Translations under genes and position numbers: made by a program
Assembly (NCBI RefSeq): GCF_000350485.1
Contig: NZ_AORV01000072.1
Location: forward strand, 1 to 64,000
Reading direction: 5' to 3'
DNA length: 64,000 nt
Origin: Ruminiclostridium cellobioparum subsp. termitidis CT1112
GTDB lineage: Bacteria; Bacillota; Clostridia; Acetivibrionales; DSM-1351
Shown here: positions 18,116 to 26,322 of the stretch, one piece after another
Layout: each line of letters begins with the position of its first letter
Position numbering within the stretch: position 1 is the stretch's first letter
The notes under the pieces: generated by a model
Seen by the model: only the letters and a program-made list of their open reading frames with translations
Databases searched by the model: none
Told to the model about the DNA's origin: nothing

Positions 18116-19906
18116 TCATATATCTGCGTGCTCCTCAATGATGGGGAGCTTGATTTCTACTGTGGTATAAACCCTTTCCCTTGAATAAATGGATATCCCG
18201 AAATCATCACCAAATTGCAGTTTTATTCTTGAGTCGACATTACCTACCCCAATTCCGCTGAATCTTATTTTACTGTTATTTGAATTATTATTTAAAACAG
18301 TCTCAATTTTTTCGGCACTCATACCAATGCCGTTATCTGTGATATTGAATACCAGGCTTTCCTGATCAGGCGTATACGCTCTAATCCGCAGCATGCTATC
18401 CTTCTTTACTTCAGCAAAACCATGAATTATTGCATTTTCAACTATTGGCTGTAAAATCATTTTAGGCACCTTGTAGTTTTCAACCTGTGCTTCTATCTGG
18501 TAATCAACCTGTATTTCCTGGGGAAAACGGTATCGCTGAACATTTATGTAGCTTTTGACATATTTTACTTCGTCCTCAACACTTATGAGCTGGTCATCGA
18601 CATTTACCGCACCCTGCAGCAGGTCAATCAACGAGGCTGTCAGCACATGTATATTCTGGGAATTTTGCAAAAGAGCCAGGTAATTTATGGTGTTTAAGCT
18701 GTTATACAAAAAGTGCGGACTGATTTGTGCCCGTAATACTTTTATCTCCATTTCCCTTTTTTGTCTCTCATTTTGTTTAATATCCTGCATGAGCTTTTGG
18801 ATCTGATTGGTCATTTTTATAAATGAAACGCTTAGCTGTCCAACCTCATCCTCCCCATTGACCCCGCTTAATTCCGTCATTGAGCCGTTTCCGACTTTTT
18901 TCATGTTACGAGACAAGCTCTTGAGCCTCAGGGTCATCTTATCGGAAATCAACATAGAGATCACTGCTATTACCAGCACCTCTATTATGAGCATGATAAA
19001 CAACTGCATACGTATTGTCTTATTGAGATCATCAATATATTCATACGGGATAGCTGATATAACTGTCATACCCGTATATTTTGCCTTTTTTGAAAAAACC
19101 AGATATTTCTCCCTGTTCTGTGTGTCGATGCTAAAATCCGGGTTTTTTATATACCTGTCTTTTTCGTTTAAATACTGTCCCGGTGAACTGTCATAAACCA
19201 CATTTCCGCCCTTGTCCAGTAATAATACAAAACCTTTCGGGTAGACCCCTTCACTGAATATTCTGTTAAAGATGCTTTCATTAAGCTTTGTAACAATGAC
19301 AGCTTTTTCTTCCCCCTTGTCCAAAACAGAACGCCCGACAAAAATGTACTTAAGCACTTCATTTTGTGTTTCACCTGCAGCCTTGAAGGTAAAGAAAATA
19401 ACATCACTACCCTGACTTTTTTTCAGGCTCTTGATTTCATTCATAGAGAAAATATCATTATCCAGAGGCAAATAGCCATTTATGCAGGTCTCTCCGTTAA
19501 CCTTGAAAATGCCGATGCCCGAAACTGTCCTGGAAAAGTTTATGTTCATGGTTCTTAGATTCATATATATTTGTTTATATGATTTGAACCATTCAGCATC
19601 AGGAGGTGAATATTTGTTTTCTATAATGTATTCGAGGCTGTTGGTTTCATAAATAAGCGTAGAATGCATTTCCTTTATATCCCCGATGGCATTTTCGAGC
19701 TGTACCATGGAGCTGTTTGTACTTTTTTCCATGTTTACCCGGAGAGCGTCGGTAGTTGACTTTATGGTAACCTGGTACCAGTATAAGGAAATTGCTGCAG
19801 TAATAGCTATTGTCGCTATTGTAAAACTCACAAATATTTTGGCCTTGATACTATGCTTAACATCAAAAAAGCTTTTAAAAATCTCACTGATTTTTTTGAG
19901 AATCAT
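18116..19906 (-). CDS. YesM-like sensor histidine kinase
   Basis: The protein has 596 aa. A first membrane helix (about 25-45), an extracytoplasmic sensor domain, a second helix (about 300-320), a HAMP linker, then the His_kinase domain with the phospho-acceptor His in RAQISPHFLYNSLNT and a C-terminal HATPase with VENAIIHG and ITDNGIGMS. This is the standard YesM/LytS architecture. It is first in the operon with YesN and upstream of the sugar importer. AAGGGG precedes the ATG. Confidence 0.92.
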   Translation of the reverse strand: MILKKISEIFKSFFDVKHSIKAKIFVSFTIATIAITAAISLYWYQVTIKSTTDALRVNMEKSTNSSMVQLENAIGDIKEMHSTLIYETNSLEYIIENKYSPPDAEWFKSYKQIYMNLRTMNINFSRTVSGIGIFKVNGETCINGYLPLDNDIFSMNEIKSLKKSQGSDVIFFTFKAAGETQNEVLKYIFVGRSVLDKGEEKAVIVTKLNESIFNRIFSEGVYPKGFVLLLDKGGNVVYDSSPGQYLNEKDRYIKNPDFSIDTQNREKYLVFSKKAKYTGMTVISAIPYEYIDDLNKTIRMQLFIMLIIEVLVIAVISMLISDKMTLRLKSLSRNMKKVGNGSMTELSGVNGEDEVGQLSVSFIKMTNQIQKLMQDIKQNERQKREMEIKVLRAQISPHFLYNSLNTINYLALLQNSQNIHVLTASLIDLLQGAVNVDDQLISVEDEVKYVKSYINVQRYRFPQEIQVDYQIEAQVENYKVPKMILQPIVENAIIHGFAEVKKDSMLRIRAYTPDQESLVFNITDNGIGMSAEKIETVLNNNSNNSKIRFSGIGVGNVDSRIKLQFGDDFGISIYSRERVYTTVEIKLPIIEEHADI

Positions 19907-19985
19907 AATAAACCCCTTATATTCAAATACAGAGTTTGATGTTAAAACAAAAAACGAATGGCTTTAAACGACAGTACATACGTGT

Positions 19986-20004
19986 AGTATACCTTAAGTA
20001 TACT
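19986..20004. promoter_or_regulatory. Inverted repeat upstream of the yesM-like gene
   Basis: Arms AGTATAC and GTATACT are separated by 5 nt, 80 nt before the yesM-like start. A second dyad, ACTGCTC-cc-GAGCAGT, lies at 20033-20048. Either could be an operator; neither sits on a convincing -35/-10 pair. Confidence 0.4.
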
Positions 20005-20200
20005 TGCAGCATATGCACACTTCAACTTTAAGACTGCTCCCGAGCAGTTCTGGCAGACTTCAAAAGGATGGTCTTACAAAACAATTCTACTATAATGTCC
20101 TTTGTTGTCAAGTACTGATATTGAAAGCCCCAGCTCTCCCCGTCAGACTTTTCATTCATTTTCGGATTGTTGAATATTTCCCTTGCATAGGGAAACAGAC

Positions 20201-20231
20201 AAAAAAACCGCCCAAAAATGGCGGTTTTTTT
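20201..20231. terminator. Bidirectional intrinsic terminator
   Basis: A 12-bp stem (20201-20212 with 20220-20231) has GC pairs at the loop end and seven A-T pairs at the base, so both strands end in a T run. It serves the metallopeptidase-like gene, whose stop is 78 nt away on the minus strand. The rest of the 400-nt gap between 19907 and 20308 holds only the inverted repeats noted separately. Confidence 0.85.
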
Positions 20232-20308
20232 GTGCATGACAGCCCGGAGGCAGTCATGCCTTATTTCAATTTTCAGAAATGATCTTGTAGCTGCCTAAAC
20301 ATTACATA

Positions 20309-22492
20309 TTAGAAATATAGTTTATTAATTGGAGCTGCTGTTCCTCCGGTTAACTGGATTTTATATCCGAACCTTTCCGTTGGGTCCCAGCCGTAGGATT
20401 TAGCTTTTTTGTATCCGCTCATTGTCACATTGCTGATAACTGCAATTACAACTCCATTTTTTGGAGGCTTGGTCAGCTGAATAGTAGTCTGACCGCTTGA
20501 AACCGGTGTGCTGAATACAGTAGTGCCGTCTGTAGCGCGATATGCTATTTGAACTCTCATATCAGCGGTAGTGCCATTGCTTCCCAGTGAATCGGGTGCA
20601 AAATTAACACTTACTGAAGTTGCTCCCTGGTTGACTGAAACAGGTATAAAGTTTCTTCCCGTATATCTTGGAAACTTGCTGCTGTCTGAGGGGACAAGCC
20701 AACCGCTTTGGTTGGTGGTAGCTGCATACATGGATGTTGAAGCAACACCCTGGACAGCGGTAGAAAACTCCATAAAGTCTCCCAGGGCTAAACGGGCAGA
20801 ATACTCTGTTACCATCGATTGTACTCTTTGCTTATCCAGCAGTCTTGTCATGGTCTGCAGGTTCTGTTCGGTAGTTTTGGCTTCTTCAAATACTTTAAAA
20901 TAAAATGTCATTCCGACACGCTGTGATACAAATAGCGGGAATAAGTCATTATATCTGTATCCCGTGCTGTCATTCATATAATCAGATGGTCCGGTAGCTT
21001 CTCCCGATGAATTGATCCCACAGCTTTCAATGGGTACATGCGGCTGCTTGTATACTTCCCTGTCAAGATAACCGATTCCGGAAGGGAACGGAAATTGCTG
21101 TGATTGTCCCGGTGTTGCACCGCTTCTCCACTCGGCAAGACGAAGTATCATATAGTCGTTTAACGACTCCTGAATCCAGGATACCGATTGTCCGGGTACA
21201 GTACCGTATGAATTTAAGAGAACATGATTAAATTCGTGGGTAATATTATATCTGTTTTGGTCATTCATTCCGCTGGCATCGCTTTCAACAAACGGATATG
21301 AACCTTCCCAGGCCTGATCTCCCGTAGGTCCGGGATCACGCGGCAATCCTGTATTGGTAAAGAAATAGTCCATGTATTTTGTTCCGGTTTTTCCGGTTGA
21401 CCAGGGAGGCATATGTACACCCATGCTTTGGCCTTCCCATTTTAAGTCTTCATTAATACGCTTAAGTATGGATATTTGAGTGGCCTGTGGTACCTGTGAT
21501 GTGCCGTTTGGACCTTGACTCAATAAAATATAGCCGTAGGGAATTGTCAACGAAGGGGTTCCGTAGGGATTAATGTTAATCGGTGTAAGGGTCGGATTAT
21601 CGTTCCAGGGTTCTATGGCTGCACCTGGAACATTCCCATAATTCCATACATATGAGCCGGAACTGCCTGCCGGATTTACCGTTATGGTAACGGTATCGGA
21701 AGCCGTCAATGCCGTATCACTGGCAGTGAGCTGCAGCACATATGTACCTTCTACCGAGAAGGTTACTGCGGTACCTGGCGAGCCTGGATTTGCAAATGTT
21801 ACTGTTCCAGGACCGCTTACCTTGCTCCAGGTCGCTGTAACTGCAGCACCGGCTGGAAGTCCGTCATCAGTTACTGTTCCTGCCAATATTGCACCAGGCA
21901 ATGTTACCGTTGCATCCGGTCCCGCATTAACCACAGGTGCGGCGTTTGTGCCGCTTGAAGCAGGTGAGCCCCATACTCTCCACTCGAGAATACCTGTAGA
22001 GAATCCTGCTTTAGCCGTCATGCTCAGGCGGATTTTATTTGTTGTAGCTGATGTAAAGGAAGTTACATTGAAGGTATTGCCTGCTACGCCCTTTCCTGAC
22101 TGGTTGCTGAAATCCACCCAGGAACTGCCGTTCCAATACTGGAAGTTGCAGGATGCCGGAAGATCCAGACCTTCGTTGTCATCGAACCAGTATACTTCAC
22201 TCCTGGAAATTGCATAATTCTGGGCAAAATCATACTGTACCCATTGCGTGGTTCCGGGGTTGTCCCAGTTTCCGTATGCGCCATTGCTGTGGTCTGCTGA
22301 ACTGGCCGGTGTATAACCGTCATTGATTGCAGACAGTGTTTCCCATGGAGAACAGTAGGATGTGGTTGGGTTTCCGAGGGGTGCGATGTTCGTGTCTGCT
22401 GCAAATGCGGGAAAATTAAGACTCACCGACATGTAAACAACAGCCAGAAGACAAATTAAGGCTTTCCTGATGTACCTTTTGCTGTTTAACAT
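20309..22492 (-). CDS. Secreted putative zinc metallopeptidase with discoidin-like and PKD/Ig-like modules
   Basis: The protein has 727 aa with a signal peptide (cleavage near PAFA-AD, residue 31). Residues about 35-175 look like an F5/8 type C (discoidin-like) module that could bind carbohydrate. Residues about 185-275 are a PKD/Ig-like domain. The remainder (about 280-727) holds HExxH at 419-423 (H419, E420, H423) with a downstream Glu in WIQESLND (E442), the spacing expected of a gluzincin-type zinc site. The C-terminal half resembles a family of uncharacterised clostridial secreted proteins (possibly DUF6055), but I cannot confirm that here. No dockerin or SLH motif was found, so it is probably released. 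AAGGAGG precedes the ATG. Confidence 0.7.
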   Translation of the reverse strand: MLNSKRYIRKALICLLAVVYMSVSLNFPAFAADTNIAPLGNPTTSYCSPWETLSAINDGYTPASSADHSNGAYGNWDNPGTTQWVQYDFAQNYAISRSEVYWFDDNEGLDLPASCNFQYWNGSSWVDFSNQSGKGVAGNTFNVTSFTSATTNKIRLSMTAKAGFSTGILEWRVWGSPASSGTNAAPVVNAGPDATVTLPGAILAGTVTDDGLPAGAAVTATWSKVSGPGTVTFANPGSPGTAVTFSVEGTYVLQLTASDTALTASDTVTITVNPAGSSGSYVWNYGNVPGAAIEPWNDNPTLTPININPYGTPSLTIPYGYILLSQGPNGTSQVPQATQISILKRINEDLKWEGQSMGVHMPPWSTGKTGTKYMDYFFTNTGLPRDPGPTGDQAWEGSYPFVESDASGMNDQNRYNITHEFNHVLLNSYGTVPGQSVSWIQESLNDYMILRLAEWRSGATPGQSQQFPFPSGIGYLDREVYKQPHVPIESCGINSSGEATGPSDYMNDSTGYRYNDLFPLFVSQRVGMTFYFKVFEEAKTTEQNLQTMTRLLDKQRVQSMVTEYSARLALGDFMEFSTAVQGVASTSMYAATTNQSGWLVPSDSSKFPRYTGRNFIPVSVNQGATSVSVNFAPDSLGSNGTTADMRVQIAYRATDGTTVFSTPVSSGQTTIQLTKPPKNGVVIAVISNVTMSGYKKAKSYGWDPTERFGYKIQLTGGTAAPINKLYF

Positions 22493-22951
22493 AATCTTTG
22501 CCTCCTTAAAATTTTGTGTTTTATTTATACATCAGTCAGTATAGTTATAGTAACTTTACATCGGCTGATGGTATAAAATTTTCCCAGTTTAATAACAACC
22601 CCCAGTTTCTTCTCCATAAAATTATACTCTCATATGTCTTGTCCCTTATAATTGTATTTGTACTCACTGAAAGAAATCGAAAATATTACAGCATTTAACA
22701 GTTTTGTACAACTTTAATACAATAACCGTTATATAACTATAATCGATACATAAATTATAAGAACGATTATTGTAAAATAGGTTAGAAAATAATTTTATTT
22801 CCAAATAAAATTATATATGGAAAGATATAGATTGTAAGTAGATTTTTTTTAGTTTTGGTAGATTATATCCATATTGGAAAAATAATGTCATATCTTTATA
22901 AAATTTTGCGCATCAATTGAGCAGCGGCAGAACGCCCGCATAAAAGACATA
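22493..22951. other. AT-rich intergenic stretch with an imperfect inverted repeat
   Basis: About 460 nt without a credible ORF. It contains a 12-nt inverted repeat with one mismatch (22719-22730 with 22762-22773) enclosing 31 nt of A/T-rich sequence. No riboswitch consensus was recognised on the minus strand ahead of the 22492 start. Confidence 0.5.
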
Positions 22952-23305
22952 TCAGTAATGTTCTCTTTGTTCGATTTCCAATATCCTGGAAGCATCATCT
23001 TTCCACTCTTCAAAAGTGTCAAATTCGTATTCGCTTATATAAAAATATTCAGGGATATCACAAGGTCCGGCAGGAATACTAATCATATATGAGTCCTTTA
23101 AAGCTATAGCGCCAAACCCTGACCAATTCCCTTTTTTTATTATCCTGCATTCTGACACCGAAGCCAATATTTTATGTTCAAAACACTCTGTACACCCACT
23201 GCACATTCCCTCAATGCCGTTAAACGCGCAGCTTTTACATTCACATTCTTTTTTTATACAATTCCGTACAATTGTATTCACCTTGTATCGCATATTTTTC
23301 CCCAT
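22952..23305 (-). CDS. Small Cys-rich protein of unknown function
   Basis: The protein has 117 aa, or 113 if the internal ATG at 23293 (GGGG six nt upstream) is used. The N-terminal third holds eight cysteines in close spacing (NCIKKECECKSCAF, CSGCTECFEH), which suggests a metal or Fe-S site; the C-terminal part is acidic. I do not recognise the family. It is followed by about 460 nt of AT-rich sequence and sits 90 nt downstream of the methionine aminopeptidase gene on the same strand. Confidence 0.6.
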   Translation of the reverse strand: MGKNMRYKVNTIVRNCIKKECECKSCAFNGIEGMCSGCTECFEHKILASVSECRIIKKGNWSGFGAIALKDSYMISIPAGPCDIPEYFYISEYEFDTFEEWKDDASRILEIEQREHY

Positions 23306-23395
23306 AAAAGTAAAGTAAAAATTTTGTTGTTAAATCGCCCATATCGGCCAAAAGGCAGCCAATCCGATCCGCGGATCATAAATCAGAAATATGTT

Positions 23396-24271
23396 TTAAT
23401 ACGTAAGTATTTCATGACCCGTTTCTGTTACCAGCACGGTTTTCTCCCATTGTGCAGAGGGCTTTCCATCGACTGTATAAACTGTCCAGCTATCGCTCTC
23501 ATTCGTTGATACATCGGATTTTCCCATATTGACCATAGGCTCTACGGTAAAAACAAGGCCCGGAACCAAAAGCATTCCTGTTCCCCGTTTTGACACGTAA
23601 CTGACCCAAGGATCTTCGTGAAACTGGAGGCCAATACCGTGTCCGCCTATTTCCCGAACAACAGAATATCCATTTTTCCTGGCATGATCATTAGCCGCTT
23701 GCCCTATATCTCCGAGAAATCCCCAGGGTTTTACCTGTTCAATCCCCAGTTCCATACATTCTTTTGCAACATCAACAAGTCTTTGTTTTTCGCTGGAAAC
23801 CTCACCGACACAAAACATACGGGAAGAATCCGAAAAAAAGCCGTTGTAAATGGTAGATACATCAATATTCGCAATATCCCCGTTTCTCAGGATCACACGG
23901 TCAGACGGAATACCATGACATACAACATCATTTATTGAGATGCAAACACTTTTGGGATATCCATTATAATTAAGAGTTGCAGGTATACCTCCAAACTCTT
24001 TGGTTTTTTCATGAATCAGCCGGTCAAGTTCTTCAGTGGTTACTCCATCAACAACATAATCCCCGATAAAATCCAGTAAGGCTATGTTCAGTTTGCTGCT
24101 GTCCCGGATACCTTGAATTTGCTGTTGGGTTTTAAGCAATCCGGGGTGAGGCACTTCGCACCCTTTTGAACGGTAGATGGCCATTTGCTCCTCAATAAGG
24201 GCATGGCATTTTTTATATTTGCGTCCGCTTCCGCACCAGCAGGTATCGTTTCTTCCCTGTTTGTCAGACAT
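23396..24271 (-). CDS. map: Type I methionine aminopeptidase with N-terminal SEC-C motif
   Basis: The protein has 291 aa. Residues 7-23 carry a SEC-C zinc motif (RNDTCWCGSGRKYKKCH), seen in the longer clostridial and chlamydial MetAPs and thought to aid ribosome binding. The pita-bread domain follows with all five metal ligands, D137, D148, H211, E244 and E275, in their usual contexts (NIDVST, FFSDSS, GGHGIG, TVEPMV, WEKTVLV). It removes the initiator Met from nascent proteins. AAAGGAG precedes the ATG. It is not next to secY/infA, so this is probably an additional copy rather than the ribosomal-operon one. Confidence 0.93.
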   Translation of the reverse strand: MSDKQGRNDTCWCGSGRKYKKCHALIEEQMAIYRSKGCEVPHPGLLKTQQQIQGIRDSSKLNIALLDFIGDYVVDGVTTEELDRLIHEKTKEFGGIPATLNYNGYPKSVCISINDVVCHGIPSDRVILRNGDIANIDVSTIYNGFFSDSSRMFCVGEVSSEKQRLVDVAKECMELGIEQVKPWGFLGDIGQAANDHARKNGYSVVREIGGHGIGLQFHEDPWVSYVSKRGTGMLLVPGLVFTVEPMVNMGKSDVSTNESDSWTVYTVDGKPSAQWEKTVLVTETGHEILTY

Positions 24272-24320
24272 ATATTACTCCTTTATATTCACAAACTCGG
24301 AGGAAGCAATATCCAATACA

Positions 24321-24350
24321 GTACATTGTTCTACATTGTCCTGCATTGTT
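24321..24350. repeat. Three 10-bp direct repeats ahead of map
   Basis: Three contiguous 10-bp units (gtacattgtt, ctacattgtc, ctgcattgtt) lie between the AraC-like stop and the map start. The 10-bp period would place each copy on the same face of the helix, as in some regulator arrays. Confidence 0.6.
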
Positions 24351-24363
24351 CAAAAGAAACACC

Positions 24364-24681
24364 CTAAGCTTTTCGGTATTGGCGGGGGGAACATTTGAAT
24401 ATTGCAGCAAATGCCCTCGTCAAGGATTCAGATGACGAGTACCCGTAACGAAAAGCAATATCGGTTATTTTATCATCGGTGGTGCGAAGATCCTTAGCGG
24501 CAGCTGTTAACCTGCATTGAGCAAGAAATTGTTTATATGTCATTCCCATGTGTTCCCGGAACTTCGCAGAACAGTAAAACGGTGAGTAACCAACGTACGA
24601 TGACATATCTTTCAGAGTCGGACCCTCGGTTAAGTGATTCTCTACCCATTTCACCATTAATTCTATCGTTTGAACAGACAT
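24364..24681 (-). CDS. Short AraC-family regulator (HTH domain only)
   Basis: The start at 24681 is chosen because AAAGGAG lies 8 nt upstream; an in-frame ATG at 24714 has no such site. The product of 105 aa is almost entirely an AraC double helix-turn-helix (LKDMSSYVGYSPFYCSAKFR, ITDIAFRYGYSSSESLTRAF), like SoxS/MarA in size. Many relatives carry an extra ligand-binding domain that is absent here. Target genes are unknown. Confidence 0.85.
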   Translation of the reverse strand: MSVQTIELMVKWVENHLTEGPTLKDMSSYVGYSPFYCSAKFREHMGMTYKQFLAQCRLTAAAKDLRTTDDKITDIAFRYGYSSSESLTRAFAAIFKCSPRQYRKA

Positions 24682-24778
24682 TTGCTTCACTCCTTTTCCC
24701 AGTATATCAGTCAATGCGGATAATTACCTGACATAAGTTGCAAACATGCAAACATGCTTTCCAAAATGGAATACCTCC

Positions 24779-25243
24779 TTATTGATCTTGCGGAAAATTA
24801 CCGGTGAGAACCATTTTTTTGAAGACCTCATAAAATGATACTACATTATCCTCAGGACCGTTTTTCAACCTCTTAAATGCCTTATCAATCGGATAAACCC
24901 GGTTATTATTATCAACTTTTATATGCAGCACAGCACCCGTTCCGAACTCATCCTCGTATACCCATTTACATCTGTTTGAGCTGTTTTTGCATATTACTTC
25001 TCCGATATATACACCCCAAATAGTTGCCATTGACCATATCTGAGAATCGGTAGGCGCTTCTTTTTTTATCTTTCTAAGGATGTTTTTTATAAAATGCCCT
25101 TTCAAATCATTATGATAATATTCCAAAATCTCTTCGACAGCACCTATGCTGCTTTCGGAATAATCTAAATTTTTTGAAAATTCCCTGGCGTACTGTACCG
25201 CTTTTTCAGAAAGCTTATCTATGGAATTTAAAACATCACCCAT
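24779..25243 (-). CDS. Hypothetical protein, possibly DUF3806-like
   Basis: The protein has 154 aa, soluble, with no signal or membrane segment. The middle and C-terminal pattern (WGVYIGEVI, then VYPIDKAFKRLKNGPEDNVVSFY) resembles immunity or DUF3806-type cytosolic proteins, but this is a weak resemblance from memory. It stands alone between the AraC-like and methyltransferase genes. Confidence 0.6.
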   Translation of the reverse strand: MGDVLNSIDKLSEKAVQYAREFSKNLDYSESSIGAVEEILEYYHNDLKGHFIKNILRKIKKEAPTDSQIWSMATIWGVYIGEVICKNSSNRCKWVYEDEFGTGAVLHIKVDNNNRVYPIDKAFKRLKNGPEDNVVSFYEVFKKMVLTGNFPQDQ

Positions 25244-25397
25244 TTATATATCCCCCAATCCTTACATATAATGCTGATTACTTGCCCTTCAGGCATATGG
25301 GATACAGCCTCCTAAGTTCTCCAAATTTACTGTAACGCCGGTACACCCTCAGTTGGTCACCTGTCCTGAACTATCGTGACAGCTGCCTGCCACATGG

Positions 25398-26183
25398 TTA
25401 TGGTTTCCTTGCTAAATATAAATCTATTGTATCATAAACTTTTATGTTATTATTGAAATCATAAATTGTATCACGGATTCCTGTTAAAAACTGTGATTTT
25501 ATTGGTTCGGGCAGAGTAATATTCTCCGAATATGTACTTATTAAAGAAACATATTCATCTGCGGTAAATTCCCTTACTTGTTTATACAGGCGGCATTCAG
25601 CTTTAACAAAGCCGTATTTTTCAATTGTGCCCTTTATTTTTGCATAGTGCTCCTGCGGATTTTCACGTTCAGATCTAGCCTTTTCGACTACTTCCGGACC
25701 GAAATATTTCTGATATACCTCTTGCATTTTCAGGTGCAGCTGATCATCAAACCCCTTGGGAGCCGGTTTATTCCAGAAAAGTGCTATTGTTCCTCCGCTT
25801 TTCAATATATTATAAACTTTTGGATAGCCGATTTCCTCCGGTATCCAGTGAAAAGCCGTCCCGGAAAACACAAGGTCGAACCTGTTATTTTCTAAATCAA
25901 ATTTTTCAAAATCGGCATTTTTCATTTGAAAATTCTTATAAGCCTTGAATTTGTTTCTTGTAAACTCTGTAAAATTTTCTCCAAGCTCTATTGCCGTAAG
26001 AGAACTTCCCGTCTTTAATATGGGTTCGGTAGCCTGCCCTGTGCCGCAGCCTATTTCAAGGCATTCTTTTTCAGCGTTGAGCTTTGAATGTTCTATAATA
26101 TCGTTAAAAAGTTCATTGCAATAACGTGGTCTCCACCTATCATAATTTATAACATCACTATCAAAAGATTTTCTTAAATCCAT
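25398..26183 (-). CDS. Class I SAM-dependent methyltransferase
   Basis: The start at 26183 is chosen because GGTGAGG lies 5 nt upstream; an ORF extension back to 26339 lacks a ribosome binding site and would overlap mgtA. The product has 261 aa with a Rossmann-type SAM site (LEIGCGTGQATE), acidic post-II residue region (LTAIELGENF) and FDLVFSGTAFHWI as motif post-II/III. It resembles small-molecule methyltransferases of the UbiE/Methyltransf_11 group. The substrate is unknown. Confidence 0.85.
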   Translation of the reverse strand: MDLRKSFDSDVINYDRWRPRYCNELFNDIIEHSKLNAEKECLEIGCGTGQATEPILKTGSSLTAIELGENFTEFTRNKFKAYKNFQMKNADFEKFDLENNRFDLVFSGTAFHWIPEEIGYPKVYNILKSGGTIALFWNKPAPKGFDDQLHLKMQEVYQKYFGPEVVEKARSERENPQEHYAKIKGTIEKYGFVKAECRLYKQVREFTADEYVSLISTYSENITLPEPIKSQFLTGIRDTIYDFNNNIKVYDTIDLYLARKP

Positions 26184-26322
26184 AATGACCTCACCAAATA
26201 TAAAATTTCCGCCTGGCATTATACCAATTATTGATATTTTAACATACCCAGCGCACGTTGTAACAGAAATAGCCAACCGTGACGGAAAAAGCCATATATA
26301 AAGGCACGCTACCAAACCTGTA

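Noticed and set aside
20309-22492. Dockerin domain making this a cellulosomal protein
   Set aside because: No dockerin calcium-loop repeat near the C-terminus.
22493-22600. c-di-GMP or other riboswitch ahead of the secreted peptidase gene
   Set aside because: No conserved core of the common classes was found on the minus strand.
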